NCBI RefSeq assembly: GCF_022458985.1
Contig: NC_061782.1
Coordinates: 12,107,672-12,171,671 of the forward strand
Direction of reading: 5' to 3'
DNA from: Mugil cephalus
Lineage: Eukaryota > Chordata > Actinopteri > Mugiliformes > Mugilidae
DNA: 64,000 nt
Shown: positions 1 through 13,500 of the stretch, one piece after another
Position numbering within the stretch: position 1 is the stretch's first letter
Layout: each line of letters opens with the position of its first letter
Notes under the pieces: generated by a model
What the model was told of the DNA's origin: nothing
The model's input: the letters and a program-made list of their open reading frames with translations, nothing else
The model's database searches: none
Made by a program: the position numbers and the translations under genes

Positions 1-1012
1 TGAAGGCATCTTTTGGCTTATTGAATTTGCTGATGAATACAATGTGCCCACAGTTCAACTGCAGCACATGCGGTTCATCTAAGGCTCGAGTTATACATGG
101 CACTAGTAGTGAACAGAGTGAACAATACAGTTTTTAAGAGTGTTTGTAATTTACAACGCTTTAATTAGCTAGAATGTGTCCTCATAAACTCCCCAAATCA
201 TGCTTCTCCGCTTTTCCTGGGAACTAATCAACTGCAACTGTGGAGTCTTACATTTCAGTAGACGTTGTCTGATGAAGCATGGCCAAGCAGTCATGACTAT
301 GATCGTGTAATTAATGGCTCTTCTTGAAAAACAGGCTACAATTGCCACTGACACAATAAAGTTATTATTTCACAACCAGGAACTGGAAACATGGATACGT
401 TTGTGCCGGTTTTAGGACCAGTTCAGTCACAAGGCTCATAAGATCTCAAGAGATGCAGCATTTTATTAGAATTACTGCTTTGTGGTTGTAGGTCTCTCCC
501 AGGGCTGACCTTTTGGATATAAAACCCGTATTATCCTGAGACATTTGCACTAAGTTTTGTCAAACGGAGCATATGAATTCTTGACTTGTAGCCAAAACCA
601 TGTTTTGGGTCCACATAAGTTCCATTTGTACCAAATCTGAAGAAATCCACTGAGAACATCAAGTTCACGAGAATGGAATGACCTGATGACCCAGAAACAT
701 TATGCAATTTCTAGTTCTACAGTCCAGGGAGTTTGCATGTTCTCCCTGTGTCTTCTTCCCACCATCCAAAGACAGACATGCTCATTAGGTTAATTGGTTG
801 ATTCTAAATTGGCCGTGGATGAGACTGTGGTTGTCTGTCTCTTTGTGTTAGCCCTGTGACAGACAGGTGACATATCCAGGCCAGAGTGTACTTCTTGTCC
901 AGTGACAGCTGGGATAGCTGTCATTGGACAAACTCCACCAACCTTTATGTACTTTGGCAATCTTACTGTACATGAGCTGATCTGCATTACAGTATGATCT
1001 GTTTTCTCCCAG
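1..1012 (+). other. col21a1: col21a1 intron (left edge of window)
   Basis: This stretch lies upstream of the first collagen exon I can recognise. I see no Gly-X-Y codon run flanked by splice sites, so I read it as intron of col21a1, whose 5' exons lie outside the window to the left. It contains a fish repeat at about 727-920 (listed separately). The small open frames here have no family resemblance. Confidence 0.7.
727..920 (+). repeat. Widespread fish interspersed repeat fragment
   Basis: The text runs from a block reading gtttgcatgttctccctgtg through attctaaattggcc, tgtgttagccctgtgacag and cagtgacagctgggatag. I recognise this order of blocks as a very common dispersed repeat of fish genomes, probably transposon-derived; the family name is not certain. 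A second, shorter copy of its left part is at about 53384-53450 in this window, which shows directly that it is repeated. Confidence 0.7.
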
Positions 1013-4000
1013 GGTTTGCCTGGATTGCCAGGAATTGAAGGCCATGATGGACAAAAGGTGACAGGTCCAAAGCATACTCAACAATGTTTTTGCATCATTC
1101 ATTGTGAATATAGTTGACTGACATGCGTCTTATTTAAGGGGGAAGTAGGCGAGCCTGGACCGAGGGGCTTCAAAGGATCAACTGGACCACCTGTAAGTTA
1201 ACAGCTGCTGGGTCCAGAGCAAACTAATGTATGCTGTATGTGAAATCTTACCAAAACAGTCTCTCCACTCCTCCCTTCAGGGTGAAATAGGATTACCTGG
1301 TACACCTGGTTTAAAAGGACCAGCTGGACTCAAGGTAAAGGGCTTTGAGCTTGACTTTGAACTTTGAACAACTGTATTATAACCATTGAAAAACTACCGT
1401 GAACGTTGCAGAAATAATGTCTGACTTGGATCTTACCAGTTGAAATGAAAAGGATTTAACAACTCTTTTAAAAGGATTAACTTCAAACTAAATATACAGT
1501 TTGACTTTATCCCTGTCTATATCTCCGGGGTTGCATGCCAACTCTGGTTGAAAATGCGACCCAGAAATGTCAATAAGTGCACATCAGTCTCCATATTCTG
1601 GCATTTGCATTGAGGAAGCTGCAAGCAGAGCCATGTCTTGATTTAAGTAAAGTCCAAACACAGTGTAGCAACACTGCCAACAAGTACAGAAAATCAGTGC
1701 AGCATGACGTTATATGACATTGTATACCTAAGTCCTATATTGTATAAAATGCATTTGATGAGTTTGTATAACATTACATCTTTGAGGCTTTCTAAACAAA
1801 GAGTAGACTGAAAAGCACGGAAAGTCGCTCGGGTCAGCAGCGTTACATGTTTTGTTTGGTCACTGTTTTGCTGAAATTCCCTTCAGAACAAATAACGATC
1901 TCTTGGCCACACCAGTGGAGCTAATTTAAGCGATGATCCGGCCCTACTGCTTTCGTCAGTGGAATTTTGGTGGAAATGTAAGCAGTCTGGGCTTGTCTGG
2001 TCTGGACGTTGTGTCTCCTAATCATTTTTCATTAGCTGATCTGCCTTTAACAAGCCAATGTGTATTGGTAAATGGCACAGGAGTGAAAACCTAGTTTATG
2101 GACAGGCAAGCAATACTTTGATTTTATGGCTGGGCTTCAGACTGCAATTACTGAGGCTTGTTGAACTGGAAAAGAAAGCATAGGACTAGACTCAATTAAA
2201 CTTCAAACTGCAAAATCCCCCAAACCCTGTGAATGCGTGCTGAAACGTTTGCATGCATCGATGAAAATGAATTATGATAGTCAAGCAAAAACACTCTTAA
2301 CTGTACTCCAGTCAATAATATGATGTGGCTTGGATGTTAATTCGCTGAATGCTTTCTGTATAATAAGTCATGTTTTATTTCTTAATCCAGGGGAATAAGG
2401 GTGAAAGTGGAAGTCCAGGCCTAAAAGGAACACCAGGGGTTGCGGTATGTTTCCATTTAAATATTTTAATAAGAAACATGTTGCTTTATCTTAGGTTTGA
2501 AGTGTGTGAATTTGAATATACACACAATAATGTTTATGTTTTTAATGCTTTTAAAGGGGATTGCAGGGGTACCAGGAACAGCAGGTCAGCCAGGGCACCC
2601 GGGCATGCCAGGCCCAAAGGGAAGCAAGGTATTTCTACTCTCTTATTCATCTACCAGAGTAGTCTAGGTGCTGTCAAATCAACTACTGCTCAAGATTAAC
2701 TCAGTATTGTCAAATAAATTTAAGTCCATAATATTTCGTTTCTTACCCGGAGAAGAGTGCCAATGAAAATAATGACTCAACTTCCACATCAGCAGCCTTT
2801 TATCTGAGACCTGTTCTTAGCTAGTAACGCTAATAGCTCATGTCTGTTTTGTGCTGATGTGTTAAGGATACATTCTGTCAACATGGTGTTTTGGGTAAAT
2901 TATTTTTGACTACTTGTCTGCCATAAACATATTAAAAAGTGATATCCTGCATCTTTAATTCTTTTTATCAGGGACAAAGGGGGAATACAGGTGAAAGAGG
3001 AGACATGGTAAGATTTGAGGCAGAATTACGCTGCCAACAGTTCTTGACTGTAACATATCATCACTGAGAAGTTCGCTGCCACAAAATATGCAACAACTGC
3101 CATCGGTCTGTTGTACCAAAGTCCTAGCGTGTCTTTAAAGATGAATGCCATGAGGAATATTGTAGGCTCAACAAAATATGAGAATTCTGAATATTTCAAC
3201 AAGCCACGCTGTGTTTTTTACTTCTAACACGGTCTTCGCTGCCAGTTTAAAGCAGCTACATTTCATAAAAGCAATTTCAACTCTTGAACGCAAACAACGC
3301 ACACATGCAAGGAAGTCTAATTGTTTTTAAGGTGCAGCATTTAATCATATATATATATAAAAAATAAAAACATAAATATGGCTTAATCATCACATGTGCA
3401 GCATCGTAAACAGCACATACTGCATTGACTGACTGGGGTATTTTAACATGTTTTTATAATCATTTATTATTTAATTCATTTATTTTCTCCAGGGAGTGAA
3501 AGGCGAGCCAGGAGAGCCCGGTCGGCCTGGTGCTCATGTGAGTTCCTTTTGATGATGATGATGATGATGATGTACACTAGTAAGAAAACAATAATAATGT
3601 TCAGTTGGTTGTAACCTCATAGTTAGATGCCATCAAAATACATACTTGTCTTTTACTTCAATATTTATATTGTGTTTATTACCTTCACTAAGGATCTATC
3701 GCAGATCACTTGCACATATGAGCATACAGGCATACAATTACCTGGTCTATACTGATTCTATTTAAATCAGGTGACAAAACTTTATTTCATTATTGTCATT
3801 GATGCTATGCTATATGCTAATACTTTGATTTTGATGTCATCCTGTAATCACCATGGAAGAGTTAAATGCTTATTCTGAGGATTGTCTTTAGAGTTCTTTG
3901 CAGTAGTAGTTTGTAATGATGTGTTATGACTTTGATTGACAGGGATCCACTGGTCCGGCGGGAACGAAAGGAGAGGTATGTTAACCTGAGTAAAGGGATG

Positions 4001-5135
4001 AGTGTACCCCTCTGCAACCTGAATATTTACTGGGATTGCTAACGCTGGGGTGGTATTATTGCCAGAAAGGGACAGCAGGGGACCCGGGGCAGAGAGGTCA
4101 GGAGGGTCAAGCAGGGCGGCCTGGACAGCCAGGGCAGTCGGGACCACCTGGCCAACGTGGGATGCAGGGGGACCCTGGCCTTCCTGGCCCACCTGGACCT
4201 GAAGGAAGATCTGTATGTGTGCCACAGCTCTGTTGCTGATAATGATTTTTACCATGACGTTATGTCAGATGTTGGAGTTCTCACAGAATCGACTGTGATG
4301 CATCCCTTTGTATTTCAGACAAGTGAAATGTCGGACAATCACATTCGGCAAATCTGCAGAGAGATTCTTCAGGGTGAGCGTTATTAAATAGACTGATTGA
4401 TGAACTGTTTCTGTGTGTTTCCACCATCTGAGTATCTTTTCATTCTCAATCTTCCTAGCTGAGTTGCCTTTATTGTTGCTGAGCAACCAGCAGGGTAGTT
4501 GTACGAGATGTCAAAGCCGGCCTGGATCTCCTGGTCCACCAGGTCCAACAGGACCCCAGGGACTGAGGGGTCTTACTGGACTTAGTGGCTCTAGGGGACA
4601 GCCGGGCCTCCCTGGTCGGCCAGGGCACCCTGGGATGAATGGGCTCAAAGGTAAAAGTGTGTCAGGTCAGCAATATGTCATCAACTTTTGTTTTGCGGGA
4701 TTTCTTTAACAGGACAGTTGTGTTTGCAGGAGAACCAGGTTTCAAAGGTGATAGGGGGAGTCCTGGTCGGGTCACGCAAGGAGACCAAGGGCCACCCGGA
4801 CTTCCAGGTAAATAACGTGACTAATCATTCACCTTCAGTACTTGTAACATTCACTTGACTAACAGAAAGAGGCATTAAAGTTTTTTTTCTTTCTGGGGCT
4901 GTGTGATGAGGTAATTTTGAACTGATAATGACGTAACATCTCTACAGGTCCAATGGGTCCCCCTGGGTACAGTAGAGCAGGTCCTCCAGGTAAGCCTGGA
5001 TCACCTGGTCTAAACGGAGCAGAGGGTAAAAGTGGTAATCCTGGCATCCCTGGAGAGCCTGGGGTGTGCGATCCATCCATGTGCTATGGTAGCATGATGA
5101 GGCGGGACCCTTACAGCAAAGGCCCAAACTATTGA
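1013..5135 (+). CDS. col21a1: Collagen alpha-1(XXI) chain, 3' part (partial)
   Basis: FACIT-type collagen, an extracellular-matrix protein that associates with collagen fibrils. Thirteen exons are visible: 1013-1057, 1139-1192, 1281-1334, 2391-2444, 2557-2628, 2972-3007, 3493-3537, 3943-3975, 4066-4212, 4319-4373, 4459-4650, 4730-4807 and 4948-5135 (stop TGA). Together they give about 350 residues. The early exons have typical collagen sizes (33, 36, 45, 54, 72 bp) and encode unbroken Gly-X-Y repeats. Exons 10-11 encode a roughly 40-residue non-collagenous break with three Cys (QICREI, then SCTRCQ), after which the last triple-helical domain begins. The helix ends at GVCDPSMC, the two-Cys, four-residue-spaced signature of the FACIT COL1/NC1 junction, and is followed by a short basic tail ending GPNY. 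The N-terminal domains lie left of the window. Collagens XIX and XII are alternatives by domain type, but the neighbouring bmp5 favours col21a1. Confidence 0.93.
1335..2390 (+). other. col21a1: col21a1 intron
   Basis: The intron between the third and fourth visible collagen exons, with GT and AG ends. I saw no coding signal, tandem repeat or recognisable transposon in it. Confidence 0.75.
3551..3572 (+). repeat. (GAT)n trinucleotide microsatellite
   Basis: About seven GAT units begin 13 bases after the donor site of the 45-bp collagen exon ending at 3537. The tract is intronic. Its closeness to a splice donor is the only notable point. Confidence 0.95.
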
Positions 5136-7568
5136 CGTGATGCAGTGTCACTGCAGGCGCCGGTCTAGAGCTGATATGGAGCAAACAGCCATTCTCAGGA
5201 AGATCTCATCTTTACAGTTACTCTCTGTCACGGAAACAAAACGTACCTCTTCTGACACCTGTTAGTGTTCTCAGTCAGCATCACAGTTTCTCTGATGGTA
5301 TTTTGTATTATTATTCAGATGTCTTTGAACATGCTTTGAGGTTTGATGGTGTTAAAACAACTGATGACTGGCTCCATTGAATACCTCTCATCAGAGAATC
5401 TTGAACTCTTGTTCTTCGCTCTTGTACAGTATCTCGGTGTGGCTGGTACACTTTCCTATACTGCCCCCTGGTGTTGCTTCGCTGCATGTCGCTCTTTCCA
5501 TTTTCTCTACACATTGGGGTTGGTGCTATTATGTTAAGAAAAACTCGAGTAATGTTACTTATTAATTACATGTGTATTGAATCATTTTCTTGAAATGTAT
5601 TTCTGAAATTGGCACAAAACTGTGAGTCTGACTTCCCCTGATTATGAGCCTGTCTTCTTAAAGCATTCAGTTTGACTGTTGAGCATAAAAACCTTCTACA
5701 GCAGCTATCATCATGTATCGCCCACTCTAAATTAACACTTCCCCCTCCTCATACCACAATACTCATTCATTCACATGTCATATTTTTATACTTAAGTAGG
5801 ATGTAAAATGTTTAAGGATTCGCCGTCTGTGAACATGCTGACGTTTCAGTTCTTACATTTAATGTCACCTATGGTCCCCCGGGCTTGCCCTTTTATTACT
5901 GTAGCAGGCATTTCATTGTTATTTATAAAAGATTAACTGTGTATTTCAGCAGTGACATGTCTTAAACGGCTTTTGTAATTTCATGGTTTTGTTTGGTTAA
6001 GGTGACTTTTGTATGTTTTTTTTTTTTCAATCATTAAGAATTAAAATATCTTAGTGATTTGTGGACTTCGCCTTTGACTTCGAGGTTTGTTTCTACCACA
6101 CATCACGGATCTCACCTTTCTACTGTAAAGTTTGTGATGCGCCAGCTTCCACTTGTACTGTGGCACCAAAAAGGGATTAAGTAAGAGTAAAAAAAAACAA
6201 AAAAAAAACTTCCACTTAAAGTCACTTAGGAACCTGAATTAGGAAACTTGGATGAGTGCAGCTGCAGCTTGAAAGTGTCTGGGTCGACAGTATTAAACGT
6301 GTCTGGAAAAAACTATTTGTGGGTTCTCGCTTCGTACGCTAGATGGTGCTGTTTGGTAACATCTCATGAAAAACGTGGATGAATGGCTTCACCCAACAAG
6401 GATCTTCATGTTTTGATAACAGACAGAAGCCACCCATTAAATAATTCGCATTTATGTTTATTGATGTTTTTATTCATCACAATGTTCTGACTCAGCTTAT
6501 TTACTTATGAGAACTTTCTGTATTATTTTTTCTTTCGTTAAAATAAGTTTACTGTAATCAAATCCAGTTGTATTTTCTATTTGTTGATAAATATACAGTC
6601 GTAAAAATTTAAAGGACTACAACACATACATGATGTGTGTGTGTGTGGTATCTTTGGTAATCTATGTAGTATTTTTAACCTCTTATCTGTTCCTCTGTTG
6701 CGACTACAGCCCTTTAAAGTGTTGCACAAGCTGGCGCACTTGTTTATACTTTGTTCAAATGAAAAAAACATTTGTGTAACGTTTTTTTGTAACTTAATTC
6801 AGGGTCATGTTTGGGGGCCCTGGCTGTTGTCTCGTGAATGCAGCTGGGGCCCTCTCCTATAAACACCGGGACTTCAATAAGTTGAGGTGATTAAAAGGCT
6901 CTGTCATTATTCTTTCACTCGTTAAGACAGGCTCTCGGATTTCAAGTGTCTCCTTTTACACTCCCGAGCCCGCCACATTCATCATGGGACCGGGCTGAAG
7001 TTTTATTGCGGCCGCTAGAGGAGGATGCAAAAGCAAAAAAGTTGAGTGTGGGATGGACTCAAAAGGGCAACTATAGCCCCCAATACACAGGGGGAGGAAA
7101 AAAGAAAAAAGAAAAGAAAAGTGCGAGCCGGGGCATGAGTCGAGTGCTTCTCTTTGCTCATTTTTTGACACAGTTCAACACATTTCATCCACTTGGAAAC
7201 TCCGGGTTATTCCTCGAACGTTATGGGCGTACCTACGCGCTTTTTCATCACAGAGGAGTAAGGTGAGGGTCACAGCTCCATAAATACTTGGTGTGGCTGA
7301 GACTTTGGATGGACCCCGGAGGAGTAAATACTGCAGGAGGAACCTCGCACGCAGGACAGGAGCGGCGATTTTTCTGCAAGCTGATACCTCATTTGTAGAC
7401 AGGCAGACTGCTGTAAAGCCTCCTCAGTTACCACCGTGAGAGTTGTGGTGCCTCTGGCTAATATGGAAAGTCTATGATTCCGTATTGGCAGATACATGTA
7501 TGATTTTCCTTTTCTCTCAGAGTGCGATGTAGTCAACCCTCACATCTCAAAGTGAGCTATTTGTCAAG
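5136..7568 (+). other. col21a1 3' UTR, intergenic DNA and bmp5 5' UTR/promoter region
   Basis: No coding exon is visible. The left part is presumably the col21a1 3' UTR. The first plausible poly(A) signal I noticed is ATTAAA at about 6040-6045, after a poly-T run, with no AATAAA before it; this is weak. The right part (about 6850-7568) is the upstream region and 5' UTR of bmp5. A purine-rich AAAGAAAAG-type run lies at about 7094-7121, and a TATA-like ATAAATA at about 7282 is a possible core promoter element. The transcription start cannot be fixed from sequence alone. Confidence 0.5.
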
Positions 7569-10500
7569 ATGACAGCGCTTACACCTTTGAACCGAGCTGT
7601 ACTTGGACTTGCGTGGAGCTGCTTGAGTTTTCTGTCCTGCGCGCATTGCGGTTTGAGTGACAACCATGTGCACTCCAGTTTTATTTACAGGAGGTTGCGC
7701 AATCACGAACGCAGGGAGATCCAGAGAGAGATCCTCTCCATCCTGGGCTTGCCTCACCGTCCGAGGCCCTTCTCTCCCGGGAAGCAGGCGTCCTCCGCGC
7801 CGCTGTTCATGCTCGACCTTTACAACGCCATGGCCGTGGAGGAGGAGGAGAGCGCGCAGCAGGCTGCGGGGAAGAGCTTCGCTGCCAAGGCTCAAGGGCA
7901 CTCCAGGAAAAGTTACTACAGCCCGCAGCATGCCGGCTACTCCCGTGTGGCACAGCCCTACCGAGCGGCGCCTCTGCTGGGCCACAGCCCCGCGCTCACC
8001 ACGGCGCAGGACACCAACTTTCTCAATGACGCAGATATGGTCATGAGTTTTGTCAATTTAGGTAAGTGCCATTAAACAGGCCCCATTTAGTAGCACTTTT
8101 TTGTTTTAGACTGAATGAAAATTAATCCATCCATCAGTCCATCCAACCACTTAATTCTTCACATGATGCATTAATAGGTCTGGTTGGATAAATGAATCCA
8201 ATAAACCTATAAATTCTGATTTTAACATTTATAGAGGAACCTGTTTTAGAAGCTCCCCATGCTAAATAAATAAACAGGTTTCATTTAAGTGAGATTCAAT
8301 CATGAGCTATTAAAAGCCTTTTAACAGGACTAATGTTATTCCATCACCTAGTAAAAAAGGTTAAAGCAATAATTTAAAGCACAGAAAGCAGCCGTGAATG
8401 GATGACCATAGTCGTCTTGACCTTCTGCTTGTTGTGTCGCTATTAGTAAATAATTCACTCATTTGGTCAGAATAATTTGACTGGAGGTCGTAGGCGTCTG
8501 AGTAAAACACTGTAAAACTATGCCTCAAAGTCAACCTAAGCAAATGTTGACCTGCTTCCACTTAGTATAATTCATAGGCTGCAGCTTTGTACAGCTAAAC
8601 GCAAATATGCAAGAACATTAGTCACCATCTGGCCAATCAAGGCCGAATTTGTGCGATTTTCCATTCAAAAACAAACAAACAAAAAACAAACAGCTGATCT
8701 GTATAACGATTGTGTTTGTTCAGTAGCTGCGACCCTTAACCCGGCAGTTCAGAGCAGCTTATCAGATGACTGTCTGACCTTGAGAAAATTGGTCTAAATT
8801 GTTTCCTGTTGTTAAAAGGGGTAGCGATATTGACTGATGCCTGTATCTGAGCTTCTGTCACGAAGAGAAAGCGCTACTCCTCTTCCTCATATTTGTTTCT
8901 TATTTGCTTATTTACCGGCCCGTAAGGAGGGTTTAAATATTTGTCCCGCCACGAGGAAACTTACTCAAAAGTGTCTGAAGTGAACGATTAAAAATCAACA
9001 GTAAATACGCTTCACATAATGTTTGCGTTGTAGCATCGAGGGGTTGTATCTGCTAAAATGTGAGGCGAAATGTGTAAACGTGAACTTGTGTTGAGCCGCC
9101 TGGAAGTTTAATCCCTCACCTTGGTCTGAGCCCATCTGTTTCCACTTACCACTATACCAGGGCATGTACACTGTCAGCCTTGAAAGCTCTGCTCTCGTTC
9201 TGAGGACTGTCAGTGAAGTGTTCAATGGGGCTCTGTCTTTATTACAGTACGCTCAAATACAGCCACTTACCTCAACTGTTTTAGTAACGTCTATGCGGCA
9301 TTTCACGCAGTTTAATGTGCTTATTGTAGCCACTGGAGCTTTCAGAGTATCAACAAGAAGCGGGCGATGAAAAAACTCCCAATAACACGCTCAGATTAGT
9401 GTGGAACAGAGGTAAAAGTATTCGTCGTTTGCCGATCTTATTACGATAAAATAGTAAAATAAGATGAATCCGGTTAATAAAAAAGAGATTAGGAGTGCGC
9501 ACGGCTCACTCTTGCCAGATAGTGAAGGCATTATTGTTTAATCTGTATCTGTTTGGGAGTTAAATGCTCTGTGTTCTCAGCGGCACTCCTGCTTCAGATT
9601 ACTGCCTGTGGCTCATATAATGGAACACGCTCAGTGGGTAAAAGTTAGACCCGACCTTTGACCCGTTTGTGCTAAGTAACGGCAGGCGTTCCCTCGCGAT
9701 AAAATATCAGGGAAACGCGCCACATGGCATTGCCACCAGTGTCAGAACATCCGCCGACCTCGGCCGCCGGCCTCTTTCCTGCTACCAGGCTGTCAGACGT
9801 CTGAGGTCACTTGCTCAGAGCGTTTTCTTTCATTCTGCAGCTAAGGATTATATCGAGCTTAATTTTATCTAGAAACACAGATGGGGAAAAAATAACAAGT
9901 CATACATGACAAAAAAAAAAAAGAATTGTTAAACAAAATTATCTTATGTTTGTAGAAGACACTCTCTCTCTCTAAGAGGTCACGACGAGGTCAGAAATGA
10001 GGTCAGATCAGACGCTCACATGACGAAGAATCCTGTCTGGTCTTTTCTCTCACTTGAGGAGCAGACGAAAGTGTCTTTAATTGAAATCAGCCTGTTTTTC
10101 TTAACTGACAGCCCATTCATCATGGCCAGAGAATGCAGTTAGGCACACAGTAGAGGGCCTGTCTGGGAAAAGCTACCTGTATTCAGTTGACTGATTTAAT
10201 GAACTGGAAAGTGCTTTTGTTGGTAGTCAAAATGTTTGGATTGGACCTTAAATGTAAAAGAAGATGTGATAAATTACAGTTTTTCTGTGCCTTATTGCCG
10301 GCATATTTTTCCTCTTCCGAGCCGCACGAGCAGAGGGTTCAGGAGTTGAACTCGTATTTTTTTATATTATTATTATTTTTTTTTCATATCAAGATTTGTT
10401 GCCAGTAAAAATCAAGTTCTTCATGAAATATTTCCTTTCCCCAGTGGAGAAAGATAAAGATTTTTCTCACCAGCGAAGACACTACAAGGAGTTCCGTTTT

Positions 10501-13500
10501 GATCTGACTCAGATCCCAGACGGAGAGGCCGTGACTGCGGCGGAGTTTCGGATCTACAAGGACCGCAGTCATGCCCGCTACGACAACATTACCCTGAAGG
10601 TTTCCATTTATCAGGTCATCAAGGAATACCAGAACAAGTAAGTGCCAACTCAACCCCAACACTTGAGTACAGCAAGGAGTGGAATTGCTCTGCTACTTTG
10701 TATTCATTGAAAATATAACAAATCTAACATTTCCTTTACACAACATATCAGATTAAACTGTTTAGCAATACATAAAATTTTGAAAAAAATCTCAAAAAAA
10801 ATCTAATTTCCCAGTAACACATCATTTACATAGTTTGAACCCAGCATTTTAATGTAACACATCATTGTGTTGCCTTAAAAATGCATCAAAAGTTAAAATT
10901 CTATAAGTTATATATTCAAACTTTAGCAAATTGAGGATTTATACTTAATTTAGGTTTAATATGTCTTATATATAGCATACATAGCTGCCATTTAGGGGTG
11001 TAATTCATTTACAGACTAATGTTTGTCAGAAAATGAATCTGTCCTCATATAATGACAAACATCGCACAAAGAAAAAAGAACAAAGACAAAGGGCCTGCAA
11101 TACGCCTGTTCTCAGTTATTTGATATCCAGGGAAACATAAAGCAGACAGGAAACTTCCAAACGTCTTGTTTGCACAATAAAAAAAAAAAAAAAAAAAATA
11201 GCTGCTTTACTGTAATAAAAGTAAAACGACTCCCCTCTTGATCTCACGTGTGCATTCACAGTCACAAAAGAACCTATTGTCTTCCGAGGCTGAGACTTTC
11301 CACTTGCGCGGAACATCTTTCTATCTCAGACTCTGCTCTCCTTCATTCGCACCATGTCTGCCTCACAAATATAGTCCTCGGATAAAGAGAGCTCCATTAG
11401 CAAGTTGGCCACTTACGGGGCTTGGAAGGTCCGTCAGTTATCACTCGTCTTGTGTTGCCTGCCAAGCTGGCTGTGTCTCAGATGAAACCATGAGGGCCCA
11501 TATTAGCAAAGGGGAGGGGGAGGGTGGGGGTGGGGGGGTCCCTCGGGTGCTCCCGTGGCCACTGTTATGCCCGCCACCTGCCTGCCTTAACAATATTCCG
11601 GAAGTTTAAAGCATGACATAGCTGAATACACAAGGGTCTACTTAAAAGTGGGCCCACATTCGCTTGCCAAAAATGTGTGTGGGTGATTGAAGGGAAGATA
11701 TGGCTCTCCTGGGCTTTGAAAAGGTCCAAGTCAATGGACTCTGCCATCTTAAAGGGGAAGAGCGCTCGGTGCGTGTTTTCACAAACTTTTTCACAGTGAA
11801 TAGTGTGTTTGACTTGGTGTTCACAAACAGGAACGAGTTTCCTGTCGGTACAAAACTTCCAAAAAAACCCTTACTCGATTATCTGTCAAGGTAATGAATT
11901 CCTGCTGTTGTTTCGTTTGCTTTAAACATTGCTTAAGCTTCAAGCGTCATTGCATTAAAAGACACTTTGTTTGGGTTAAGCGAAGGTTGAAGTTAACAGT
12001 AAATAAGCAAATTGTTACTTAGTACAAGTCCGAGCCTGAGATCAGACTTAAGATGCTGTGTTAAAGGTAATTATTAGTTTGCGCAATTGCGTGCATCAAA
12101 GAGTCGGTAAACCTTTGGATTCAGGCAGTCACACACCAGCCAGATTATTTTTTTTAATTATTTGTGCTTTTCTTTTATTCGTTCCGTTCTATCAGTGTCA
12201 GACTGACATCCTGCACGGGCACTGAACTTTGCCGCCGAACATAAATTGATAGTGGGGAAACGCGGAGACACAGACGTATTTGTCTGAACGGTGTAGAGTT
12301 ACGTTTATCTTTTGGTATCCACTCACTTCAACTCTCTCTGTGGAACAGTACATCAAATAACCACAGCTTAATGCCTGGAATAACATTTTCCTCTCGGATT
12401 TGGGGTTAGTGAAATTTTACCTACACAAACTAAATTACTCCGGGGTGGACTTAAAGGAGGAAATTCAGCAGTGTGCCGCTCATAAGGATTGAAACAGATT
12501 TTCATTACATACGCAATAGTTACGAGTTGTCCCTGAACTATTGGGAAAACACGCAAAATCTTGGTCATCCCACATCAGCACCATGCAACCACAAAAAAAG
12601 AAGAAAAAAAAGAACAGCGCTGCCTCATTCAGCAGGGCTTTATCAACTTTGATTGATGCCTTATGTTAAACTTGCTTTCAAAATACGCAGAACATCCCGA
12701 TACGTTCATTCATCAAATAGCTGAAGTCTTGTAGCACATTTTACCACACAACTCATAGCAGGTTTTTTAACAATAGTCAACATTCTTGAAGCAGATTCAC
12801 ACCAAATGATCCACTGTCGATGCAGAAGACTATCTAGAGAAGAATGTTTCCTTTTAAAAGACATTGATCCTTTCAGTCTGACTGGATTCGGTATAAACAC
12901 ACAGTACATGTGTAATGCTGCTTCGAAGTATGTACTTATTGTTTCATTTTAACCAGGGTTTATTTAATGAACATGTTTGTTTCGTTGTCCTCCATTACCT
13001 CTAGAGATGCAGAGACGTTCTTGCTCGACTCCAAAAAAGTCCAGGCATCCGACGGGGGCTGGTTAGTGTTTGACATAACAGCCACCAGTAACCACTGGGT
13101 CATGAACCCACAGCAGAACCTGGGCCTGCAGCTCTGTGTGGAGACTGTAGATGGCAAGTGAAGTTCAGTTTTTCTTTCTATGAATTTTTGTTCTTTTCCT
13201 TACTTTCCCCCCAGATTTATTTGACGCTCTCAGGCTCTTCGAAAAAAAGTTCAAGAAGTTCAGCCTCTGACACGGAAAAACAACTCTTTGAGCGCACTTA
13301 ATGTCTTTAAAGGTTGTTTATCACTAAATAATGGCCACAAATTCACAAATTAAGATCAATGCCTGTGAGTGTTTGGGCTCACCCCGAAACTACTTATAAA
13401 TCAATAAGATAACTATTTTTTTTTTTAAAAGAAAGTTTTATTTAGTTTCTGAGTTTTTTTTTTGTTTTTTTTAAAGGACGAAGTATCAACATAAAATCTG

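Noticed and set aside
3848..4255. A 135-aa minus-strand open frame across collagen exons
   Set aside because: It is the antisense of Gly-X-Y codons, which rarely creates stops. The sense strand carries the spliced collagen.
7657..8046. A 129-aa plus-strand open frame and a 142-aa minus-strand frame overlapping bmp5 exon 1
   Set aside because: Both are GC-driven shadows of the real exon. Their Arg/Pro-rich content mirrors the other frame and they have no splice or start support.
13158..13163. GTGAAG at the end of bmp5 exon 3 as a normal GT donor
   Set aside because: Using it shifts the frame and destroys the conserved prodomain sequence; the GC four bases earlier preserves it.
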